Shown: positions 14,792 to 22,865 of the stretch, piece by piece
Layout of the letters: every line of letters begins with the position of its first letter
How positions within the stretch are numbered: the first letter of the stretch is position 1
Assembly (NCBI GenBank): GCA_000997945.1
Contig: LCCP01000017.1
Coordinates: forward strand, 1 to 40,185
Direction: 5' to 3'
DNA: 40,185 bases
Source of the DNA: Parcubacteria group bacterium GW2011_GWC2_42_12
GTDB lineage: Bacteria; Patescibacteriota; Patescibacteriia; Patescibacteriales; GWC2-42-12
Notes under the pieces: model-generated
Databases searched by the model: none
What the model was told of the DNA's origin: nothing
Seen by the model: the letters and a program-made list of their open reading frames with translations, nothing else
Made by a program: the position numbers and the translations under genes

Positions 14792-15673
14792 ATGGTTATG
14801 ATTAAAAAAATAAGAAAAGCCATCGTGGCTGTGGCCGGTTCTGGAACGCGGCTCTTACCGGCGACTAAGTCAATGCCTAAGGAAATGCTGCCAATCGTTG
14901 ATAAGCCGATTATTCAATTGGTGGTTGAAGAATTAGTGGCGGCCGGCATTGAAGATATAATTTTAGTTACCAAGTGGGACAAGAAGCCGCTAGAAGATCA
15001 CTTTGACCAGAATTGGGCGCTGGTTGATGAATTAAAAAAAGCCGGCAAAGATAAACTGTTGGAAGAAGTTAAAAAGATATCTAATTTAGCCAATTTTATT
15101 TATATCCGTCAGAAAGGGCCGTATGGCAACGGCACGCCCGTCTTATCGGCCGCCAGCATCGTTAGAGATGAGCCGTTTATGTTTGTTTGGGGCGACGATC
15201 TAGTTAAATCAAAAATTCCTTTTGCTAAGCAAATGGTGGATGATTATAATAAGACCGGCCATCTAATGATCGGCGTTCAGGAAGTGCCGCTCAATCAGGT
15301 CTATCGTTATGGCATCGTTAAAGTTAAAAAAGGCACCATGCAAATTGAAGACATCGTGGAAAAACCAAGCGCCGAGGAAACGCCGTCGAAATTGGCTGAT
15401 TTCGGCCGCATGATTTTAAACCAGGAGATAGTTGATATTTTGAAAGAGACGGCTCTAGGCAAGGGCAATGAGCTCTATCTTGTTGACGCGCTTAAAACTT
15501 ATGTTAAAAATGGCGGAAAATTTTACGCTAAAGAGATTGAGGACGGCGAATGGCTTACCACCGGCGACCCGTTAAATTACATGAAAACCATGCTGAAATA
15601 CGCTTTTGATCGCGAAGATATTGGATCGGAGATGAAAAAGTTCACTAAAGAGTTGCTGGAAAAGGAAAAATAA
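14792..15673 (+). CDS. galU: UTP-glucose-1-phosphate uridylyltransferase
   Basis: RKAIVAVAGSGTRLLPATKSMPKEMLPIVDKPIIQLVVEELVAAGIEDIILVT is the GalU signature. Confidence 0.93.
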   Translation: MVMIKKIRKAIVAVAGSGTRLLPATKSMPKEMLPIVDKPIIQLVVEELVAAGIEDIILVTKWDKKPLEDHFDQNWALVDELKKAGKDKLLEEVKKISNLANFIYIRQKGPYGNGTPVLSAASIVRDEPFMFVWGDDLVKSKIPFAKQMVDDYNKTGHLMIGVQEVPLNQVYRYGIVKVKKGTMQIEDIVEKPSAEETPSKLADFGRMILNQEIVDILKETALGKGNELYLVDALKTYVKNGGKFYAKEIEDGEWLTTGDPLNYMKTMLKYAFDREDIGSEMKKFTKELLEKEK

Positions 15674-15689
15674 AACTAGCCTTTTATGG

Positions 15690-15800
15690 CCCCTTTAATA
15701 AAGGGGTCGCCCGAAAGGGCGGGGGATTTATAAGCGAGGGGTGAAATAGATTTTTTTTAAAAAAAATCCCCCTCACCCCCTTTGTTAAAGGGGGTAAAAT
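15690..15800. repeat. Intergenic C-rich palindromic element
   Basis: ATCCCCCTCACCCCCTTTGTTAAAGGGGG; relatives occur inside CDSs at 12871, 13262 and 38062. Confidence 0.7.
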
Positions 15801-15809
15801 ACAATTTCT

Positions 15810-16790
15810 ATGAAATACGACATGATCACCATCGGCGGCGCAACCGAGGACATAACTTTTTATACCGGCGAAGGAGTCTTGCTTAACAATAAAAAAGATT
15901 TAACCAAACAAAAATTGTTGGCCTTTGAATATGGCGCTAAAATTAAGGTTGATAAATCTTTTTCCGGCTTTGGCGGCGGCGCGGCTAACGCCGCGGTCTG
16001 CTTCGCCCGTTTGGGCTTTAAAGCGGCTTGCCTGGCGTCAATCGGCGGCGACGAGCGCGGGCGGATAATTTTAGGTAATTTTAAAAAGCAGGGAGTGGAT
16101 GTGTCCTTAATTCAAAAAACCAAGCAGGCCGAAACCGGATTTTCTTTCCTCCTAGTTGGGTCGGGTAATGAACATATTTGTTTTTCCAATCGAGCGGCTA
16201 ACGACGAATTACGAATTACGGATGACGAATTACGAATTATGCGAGATGCCAAGTGGATTTATTTAACTTCATTATCAGGAAGTTGGCGTGAAAATTTGGA
16301 AAAGATTTTTTCAATCAAGAGCACAAAGATCGCCTGGAATCCCGGCCATCGGCAAATTTTAGCCGGAGTGAACGGCTTGAGAAAATATTTTAAGCGCGCC
16401 AACTGCTTGATTGTCAATAGAGACGAAGCCATTGAAATAGTTATGTCAGACCGGAAATATAAAAATCAGGGCGCCGCATTTTTTGGCGGCGCTAAAAATT
16501 TATTATCCGCTTTGGCTTCTTACGATTCTAAAATTATCTTAATAACCAACGGCCGCCATGGCGCCGATGCTATGTCCGAAGGCAAAATTTATCATCAGCC
16601 GATAATAAAAGAGCGGTTGCGCGTTGACACTACCGGAGTCGGCGACGCTTTCGGCTCGTCCTTTATCGCCGGCTGGGAATTATACGATCACGATATTAAG
16701 CGCTCGCTTAAGCTCGCGGCCAAAAACTCGGCCGCGGAAATAAGCCAGCAGGGCGCGCAGAATGGGCTGCTTTGGAAGAAAGATATTTAA
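15810..16790 (+). CDS. PfkB-family carbohydrate kinase
   Basis: GFGGGAANAAVCFARLGFKAACLASIGGDERG and VDTTGVGDAFGSSFIAGW motifs. Confidence 0.9.
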   Translation: MKYDMITIGGATEDITFYTGEGVLLNNKKDLTKQKLLAFEYGAKIKVDKSFSGFGGGAANAAVCFARLGFKAACLASIGGDERGRIILGNFKKQGVDVSLIQKTKQAETGFSFLLVGSGNEHICFSNRAANDELRITDDELRIMRDAKWIYLTSLSGSWRENLEKIFSIKSTKIAWNPGHRQILAGVNGLRKYFKRANCLIVNRDEAIEIVMSDRKYKNQGAAFFGGAKNLLSALASYDSKIILITNGRHGADAMSEGKIYHQPIIKERLRVDTTGVGDAFGSSFIAGWELYDHDIKRSLKLAAKNSAAEISQQGAQNGLLWKKDI

Positions 16791-16819
16791 GAAATTGTCA
16801 TGACATTAAAATATTTACC

Positions 16820-17389
16820 ATGCAAGTTCCAATTGAAGTATCGGCCCGCCACATTCATTTGTCAAAACCGGACGCGGAAAAATTATTCGGCGCCGGTTTT
16901 ATTTTATCCAAACTTAAAGATCTGTCCCAGACCGGCCAATTCGCGGCCGGGGAAAGGGTCAAATTAGTCGGCCCGAGAGGCCAAATAGATAAAGTTAGGG
17001 TTTTAGGGCCATATCGCAAAGCAACGCAAGTGGAAGTGTCAGAAACCGACGCTAAGAAACTTGGGTTAGAACCGCCGGCCAGGGATTCGGGAAATTTAGA
17101 TCAGACGCCGGGTATAAAAATTATCGGCCCGTTCGGGGAGCTCTATTTAAAGCAAGGCGTGATTTTGGCTTTAAGGCATATCCATATTGATCCAGAAGCG
17201 GCCAAAAAATTAGGAATTAAAAACCACGACCGGGTTAAAGTTGATGTCAGCGGCGCGCGCGATTTATTATTTGAAAATGTTTTAGTCAGAGTTGACCCGT
17301 CGTTTAGATTAACCATGCATATTGATACTGATGAAGCTAACGCCGCCGGCATAGACAAAAATAATAATACGGGGGAGATAATAGTATAA
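16820..17389 (+). CDS. pduL: PduL-like phosphate propanoyl/acetyltransferase
   Basis: VPIEVSARHIHLSKPDAEKLFG, LSQTGQFAAGERVKLVGPRG, VRVLGPYRKATQVEVS, LALRHIHIDP, TMHIDTDEANAAG. Confidence 0.88.
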   Translation: MQVPIEVSARHIHLSKPDAEKLFGAGFILSKLKDLSQTGQFAAGERVKLVGPRGQIDKVRVLGPYRKATQVEVSETDAKKLGLEPPARDSGNLDQTPGIKIIGPFGELYLKQGVILALRHIHIDPEAAKKLGIKNHDRVKVDVSGARDLLFENVLVRVDPSFRLTMHIDTDEANAAGIDKNNNTGEIIV

Positions 17390-17411
17390 AATTAAAGTTT
17401 AAATTTTTTAT

Positions 17412-17553
17412 TGTCATTGCGAGGAGTCTGTAATCAGGCGACGAAGCAATCTCATAAATGTCGAAGGATAATCATGATGTGAAAATGGCAAGATTTAGTT
17501 AGATATAGTCATATGTGAGATTGCTTCGCTCTCTACGGTCGCTCGCAATGACA
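17412..17553. repeat. Dispersed palindromic repeat TGTCATTGCGAGG, copy 2
   Basis: TGTCATTGCGAGGAGTC...GACGAAGCAATCTC...GAGATTGCTTCG...GCTCGCAATGACA. Confidence 0.88.
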
Positions 17554-17572
17554 GTTCAAGATAATTAACCTT

Positions 17573-18427
17573 ATGCCTGAACTGCCGGAAGTAGAAACTA
17601 TTGTCCGCGATTTAGATCGGGAATTGAAACATAAACAAATCATTGCCGTTGAATTTCTGGACAAAAAAGTCTTTCAGTCGCCTGATCAAGAAATAAAAAA
17701 TATTATTGGCCAGAAGATTAAAGCGATCAGGCGGCGAGCCAAGATGATAATTATTGATTTGGGCGATAGTTTTTTAATTATTCATCTTAAAATGACCGGA
17801 CAGCTGGCGCTTCAGACTGGAAAGGATTTTATTGTTGGCGGCCATCCGATCATAAATCAAAATCGGCGTCTACCCAATAAATTTAGCCGGGCGATTTTTA
17901 AATTTAATGACAGCAGTATTCTTTTTTTTAATGATGTCAGGCGTTTCGGCTGGATTAAACTCGCGACCAGCGCTGAATTTTTAAAATTTGATCAAGGTCT
18001 CGGGGTTGAGCCCTTGAGTTTTAATTTTACTCTAAAATATTTTAGGCAAGTATTGTCAGCTAGGCCGAGAACTACGATTAAGCAGGCGCTCTTAGAGCAA
18101 AAGCATATTGCCGGCATCGGCAATATTTACGCTGATGAGTCGCTGTTTTTGGCTGGTATTAAGCCGTTTCGGCGGGTAAGAACCCTGAAAACTGAAGAAA
18201 TAAAAAAATTATGGCGAGTCATTCCGCAGATATTGCGTTTAGCCATAAAGCGCCGTGGCACTTCGTTCAGCGATTATGTGGACGCGCAAGGCCAGGGCGG
18301 AAATTTTATAAAATATCTAAAAGTTTATGGTCGGGCAGGGGAGAAGTGTGGGGAATGCGGCGGCTTGGTTAAAAAAATGAAACTGGGCGGCCGGGGTACG
18401 CATTGGTGTGATAATTGCCAGAAGTGA
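17573..18427 (+). CDS. mutM: Formamidopyrimidine-DNA glycosylase
   Basis: MPELPEVETIVRDL, KMTGQL, FNDVRRFGWI, ADESLFLAGIKP, C-terminal zinc finger CGECGG...THWCDNCQK. Confidence 0.95.
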   Translation: MPELPEVETIVRDLDRELKHKQIIAVEFLDKKVFQSPDQEIKNIIGQKIKAIRRRAKMIIIDLGDSFLIIHLKMTGQLALQTGKDFIVGGHPIINQNRRLPNKFSRAIFKFNDSSILFFNDVRRFGWIKLATSAEFLKFDQGLGVEPLSFNFTLKYFRQVLSARPRTTIKQALLEQKHIAGIGNIYADESLFLAGIKPFRRVRTLKTEEIKKLWRVIPQILRLAIKRRGTSFSDYVDAQGQGGNFIKYLKVYGRAGEKCGECGGLVKKMKLGGRGTHWCDNCQK

Positions 18428-18434
18428 TTATATT

Positions 18435-18637
18435 TGTCATTGCGAGCGACTGCAGGGAGCGTGGTCGTCGCTACGCGAGATCTGGCGTAGCCATGACAAT
18501 CTCACGAACGGCAAAAATAATTATAATGCAATAGTGGCGAGATTTAATGAAATATAGTCATACGTGAGATTGCGAAGCTTGTCCCGACCCCGCACTTGAT
18601 GCGGGGGAGGGATTTGTGTTCGCTTCTCGCAATGACA
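18435..18637. repeat. Dispersed palindromic repeat TGTCATTGCGAG, copy 3
   Basis: TGTCATTGCGAGCGAC...CTCGCAATGACA. Shares the inner AGATTTA..ATATAGTCATAYGTGAGATTGC segment with copy 2. Confidence 0.85.
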
Positions 18638-18667
18638 GGGCGAATGTGTTATAATTTAAGTGCCTTT

Positions 18668-21600
18668 ATGAAAATAAAATACTCCATATTTATAATATTT
18701 TTCGGGATTATTATTTTCATTTTCCCGACAGCCAGCCAAAGCTCTATTGATTGCTGTTATCACGAATGCCGTCTGACCGAACCGGCCAGATGCGATGGCG
18801 CCTGGGTGCAAGAATGTAAGACCGGAACGATTTGCGACATTGATCCATATAATGATTGGTGTAATAAGGTTAACTGCGCGGCTAGCGGCAAGGTTTGCCA
18901 AAATGGCGTTTGCGTCGGTTCTAGTTGTACTGTAAGCTGTCCCACCGGCCCTGGCTGCCTCAATTCTTTGGTTAATGGCCAAATTACTAGCGGTGAATGC
19001 TGCGGTTCGGGCGATTGCTATCAATGTCGAACCGGCTATGTTTGGGATAGCGCTGACAGAATCTGCAAGGCCAGCGCCGTTCCCGCTTGCGGCGACGGCA
19101 CGCCGTATAACAGCTGTTCTACTAATCAAGGCGCGCCATATTATTGCAATAGTTCGGGCAGTTTAGTAGAAAATAGCGGTAGTTGCGGTTGTCGTAATAA
19201 TTGGGTGCCCGGATCAGCCGGTACTTATTGCTGTGATAATCAGTGCAATAGCAGTTGTTCTACTAATAGCGGTTGCACCGCTATTCCTGATCCGGACTGC
19301 GCCTGCCAAAGCGGCAATGGTTGCTGCGGCCGGGGCTGTACCAATGCCAATGACAGTGATTGCGCGGTTATTCCTGACACCACTAATCCGCGGGTAGATT
19401 CATTTACGGCTGCTTTGGCGGCCGGCACGGTTACCGCCACCTATACCATTACTGACGAAACTCAGCTCAAGGAGGCGCAACTTTGGCGCGCCGCCTATGA
19501 TGCCGTTAATTGCAGCACTGGTCAAGAATTAAACTGCGGCTGGGGCAACATACCTTCTGGCGTTGCCCAGAAACCCGCCTCCGGCCTTTCTTCTGCCGGT
19601 ACTCTGACCGACACTCCGGGGGTCGGCGCCTGGTGGTATGGCATTCACGCGGTTGACCAGGCAAATAATTGGGCGCCGGAAGCCACGCCCAGAAAGATTG
19701 TTATTTCCGCCCTCTGTACTCCTAACGGTTGCAACGGCGTTTGCCCGGCCGGCTGTACGGCCGCTCAAGATCCGGACTGCGGTTTAGCCGGCTGCTGCGG
19801 CAACGGCGTCTGCAATACTGGTGAAAGCAATGCGACTTGTTCCGGCGATTGCGCGGTCTTAACTTGCACTTCTTTTACCTACTCCGCCTGGGGAACTTGC
19901 GCGAATGGCGCGCAGACCAGAACCGTTTTTACCAGCTCTCCCGCGGGTTGCACCGGAGGTATGCCCATAACCACTCAAAGTTGCGACTCTATTAAACCTG
20001 CGGTAGATTCATTTACGGTTGCCACCGGACCAGTTATCACCTGGAGTGTTTCCGATACCGGCGGTTCTCATCTGGCCCGCGTTGAAGTCTGGCGCGCTCC
20101 GGACGCATCAGGCAATCCCGGGACTTGGGCGGAAGTCGCGTCTTTGCGTCAAAATATCGCCTCGCAAAATATTGATACTCATTCCGGTTCAGCCACGGAT
20201 AATCCTGACCCTGGCGTCTGGTGGTACGGCCTTCACGCGGTTGATCAGGCAAATAATTGGGCACCGGAAGCCACGCCCAGAAAGATAACCATTGTTGTGG
20301 CGAATCTTCCGTCAATCCCAACCAATGCCAATGCAATTTGCCTATACAATTTTAATGACGCAACATCCGCAAAAATCTGCAATTATTATTTACAGAAAAG
20401 ACCCGGCGCCAGCAAATTAGGGCTTGATGTGCCGGATTCAATTTTTGACAATACTTTAATTAGCAGCTCTGTTCCTACTCCGCGGCACAAGGAATGGTCA
20501 AGTCTCGCGGATTTTATAAATTATATAAAAAAGCCGCTTGACGATTATGTTGCCGCCCACCCTGAATTAAAAATAACCCATGTGGCAATAGCTAAAGGAC
20601 TGCCGATAAGAATAAGCATGCAAGTCATCCCGCCAATTGAATATATTGATGCATTGACAGGGCAACCCGTTAGGATAACTCAAAGCCATATGTCAAACAC
20701 TACCGCGTTTGAACCAGAACTGGATTATAGTTTGTGCGCCGTAATAGACGAGGCCTGCTCCAAGAAGCTTTACAATAGGGATAACCGAGCTAAGCTGCTG
20801 CCTGACGCTAATAATGACTTTAGCCCATATTGGCGCGCCAGAAGCGCGCGTCTTTTACAGCATTTTGACGCCGCAGATTACCAATCCTTTGGACTGGGGA
20901 TGAGGCCAAAATATGTTTCATCAAATCTCAATGGCTATAACCTTGCCGACATAAAAAAAATGATTGACCGGGCGCAGGCAACTCCGCCGGACCTGCGGAG
21001 CGCCAAATGGGTGGTGGATGGAAACGCGACAGATATAATAAATAATGATATCTGGGAGGAGGAATTTGCCACTGCTTCTAAATTTCTTTCTGCGACGGCA
21101 GGAATACCACAGAACAACATCGTGCTGGAGAAAACCGATGTTGCTCCGCTGGACCTGTCCGCGCTTGGCGGTCCAGTGGTAGGTTATTACGGGTTTGGAA
21201 CGCATCATCCAAATTATTTTTTTGATTGGGCGCTTAGGTTGGTGAAAGCCCCGGTGGCCAACCGAGCGGTAATAACCGCCTATGAATCATTTAACGGCAA
21301 TACTTTTTCAATTGACCCCTATACGCCATGGAGCGTATATTTAAGAGCTACGGATGAATCATACTTTAGTAAACCGCCTGATTTTATTTCCTCAATCGCT
21401 TTCGGCGGAACAAATTATTCCAGGAGCTTTTCCGGCGGCTACGGGAATGTTTACGAGCCAGGCCCTCCTGGGGCAGATCATGCCGAGGACTTCTTTTTAT
21501 CCTATGCCTCCGGCATGACGCTGGCTGAAGCCTTCTTCAATACCTGGGAATCGCCCAACAATATTGCCTGGGGCGACCCGCTGATGCGGATAACTGATTC

Positions 21601-22810
21601 AACCGACAACAGCAAACCCAACGGCCTGGCCTGCGCAGATAATTCAGAATGCCGCCTGGGCAGCCAGTGCTTGGCTGATGATTTGGGATTCAAGTTCTGC
21701 TTTACGCCGGAGAATGGCAGCTGCCTGTTTGCCAGACCGCGCGATCCAACTCCCGAACTTCGGTTATATAATATATCCGCGCCCAACGGCGGGACAATAT
21801 GCGAGTCTGCCGATCCTTATGGAAATGGAAAAAGTCTGGCCACTCTTTCGTGCTCCAATTCAGAGTGGCGGCGCACGGCCTGCGCGCCTGGCGGGCAATG
21901 CGGTTATACTACGACTCCAAATGTCTATTATGATTATCTTGTCGGTTCATTCGCCGGAGCTAGTTGCAAGAGTGTAATCGGACAAGAATGTACCGTGGAC
22001 GCTGATTGCTCTAATGCTTATTGCGACGCAGATATGAGCGGAGTTAAAAGATGCCATACGACAGCCAGCTCCTGCGCTGGCGGTGAAGCAGGTAATGCGG
22101 TACCCAACGGAGCGTATGCCTGCGCAACGGATCAGAGATATAAAGCTCAATGTAATAATGCTGTTTGGTCAAGTCAAACCCAATGTCAAAACGGCTGTCG
22201 GTTTGGCTCATGCCTAGAAGATTTTTACAATCCAGCAACCCACGCTTTTAATTTAATGCCACAGCGCTCATATTTTTTGACGCTTCCAGTAAATACGGGC
22301 TCTAAAAAAATAAGTGAAGTTTTTATCAACCCCTTACCTGGCGTGTCATTAAAATTGTGGGGCACTCAGACGCGTAGTTGGAGTGGTGGTATTACATTTG
22401 ATGAGTTTGATAATGTGTGGGATGGTATAGATTCCATAATTAAACCGGGTGATGTATTTAATATAGTGGCCCCTGCCCAATCTTTATTTAATATAACTGG
22501 CAAAGAGTTTGATTCAGCCCTGCCATTTAAAATTAAGAACACGCATACATACTTTGGAATGCCTTATTGCGCGGCAGGATACACGGCCTCAAAACTCCTT
22601 AGAGAAATATCGGCCAGAGATAATAGATGCGCGGCGGTAAGCACTGGTAACAACGGGGTTGACCCTGTTCTTTACTGGTCGGAGGTGGAAAATTCAGAAA
22701 TTGCTAATGCGATAAAACAGGATTTTCAAATATTGCCCTTTGAAGGGTACTTTGTTAAATGCGCCGAGGGAGTTGACTTTACTTTCACGCCATCTTGTCC
22801 GGCGCCATAG
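18668..22810 (+). CDS. Large Cys-rich secreted protein; duplicated WWYG..HAVDQANNWAPEATPRK domain; central TIGR03790-like region possible
   Basis: Signal peptide MKIKYSIFIIFFGIIIFIFPTASQ. Two copies of DSFT...WWYGxHAVDQANNWAPEATPRK. Many Cys pairs. Start set at ATG 18668 because the 18596 start lies in a repeat. Confidence 0.8.
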   Translation: MKIKYSIFIIFFGIIIFIFPTASQSSIDCCYHECRLTEPARCDGAWVQECKTGTICDIDPYNDWCNKVNCAASGKVCQNGVCVGSSCTVSCPTGPGCLNSLVNGQITSGECCGSGDCYQCRTGYVWDSADRICKASAVPACGDGTPYNSCSTNQGAPYYCNSSGSLVENSGSCGCRNNWVPGSAGTYCCDNQCNSSCSTNSGCTAIPDPDCACQSGNGCCGRGCTNANDSDCAVIPDTTNPRVDSFTAALAAGTVTATYTITDETQLKEAQLWRAAYDAVNCSTGQELNCGWGNIPSGVAQKPASGLSSAGTLTDTPGVGAWWYGIHAVDQANNWAPEATPRKIVISALCTPNGCNGVCPAGCTAAQDPDCGLAGCCGNGVCNTGESNATCSGDCAVLTCTSFTYSAWGTCANGAQTRTVFTSSPAGCTGGMPITTQSCDSIKPAVDSFTVATGPVITWSVSDTGGSHLARVEVWRAPDASGNPGTWAEVASLRQNIASQNIDTHSGSATDNPDPGVWWYGLHAVDQANNWAPEATPRKITIVVANLPSIPTNANAICLYNFNDATSAKICNYYLQKRPGASKLGLDVPDSIFDNTLISSSVPTPRHKEWSSLADFINYIKKPLDDYVAAHPELKITHVAIAKGLPIRISMQVIPPIEYIDALTGQPVRITQSHMSNTTAFEPELDYSLCAVIDEACSKKLYNRDNRAKLLPDANNDFSPYWRARSARLLQHFDAADYQSFGLGMRPKYVSSNLNGYNLADIKKMIDRAQATPPDLRSAKWVVDGNATDIINNDIWEEEFATASKFLSATAGIPQNNIVLEKTDVAPLDLSALGGPVVGYYGFGTHHPNYFFDWALRLVKAPVANRAVITAYESFNGNTFSIDPYTPWSVYLRATDESYFSKPPDFISSIAFGGTNYSRSFSGGYGNVYEPGPPGADHAEDFFLSYASGMTLAEAFFNTWESPNNIAWGDPLMRITDSTDNSKPNGLACADNSECRLGSQCLADDLGFKFCFTPENGSCLFARPRDPTPELRLYNISAPNGGTICESADPYGNGKSLATLSCSNSEWRRTACAPGGQCGYTTTPNVYYDYLVGSFAGASCKSVIGQECTVDADCSNAYCDADMSGVKRCHTTASSCAGGEAGNAVPNGAYACATDQRYKAQCNNAVWSSQTQCQNGCRFGSCLEDFYNPATHAFNLMPQRSYFLTLPVNTGSKKISEVFINPLPGVSLKLWGTQTRSWSGGITFDEFDNVWDGIDSIIKPGDVFNIVAPAQSLFNITGKEFDSALPFKIKNTHTYFGMPYCAAGYTASKLLREISARDNRCAAVSTGNNGVDPVLYWSEVENSEIANAIKQDFQILPFEGYFVKCAEGVDFTFTPSCPAP

Positions 22811-22865
22811 AGTGACGCGATAGTTTTCAACGGCGTAATGTGGTATAATATAATCATCATTTTTC

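Noticed and set aside
18596-18667. Upstream start of the 1404-aa ORF (MMRGRDLCSLLAMTGRMCYNLSAF)
   Set aside because: Encoded by the dispersed CATTGCGAG repeat; ATG 18668 directly precedes a signal peptide.
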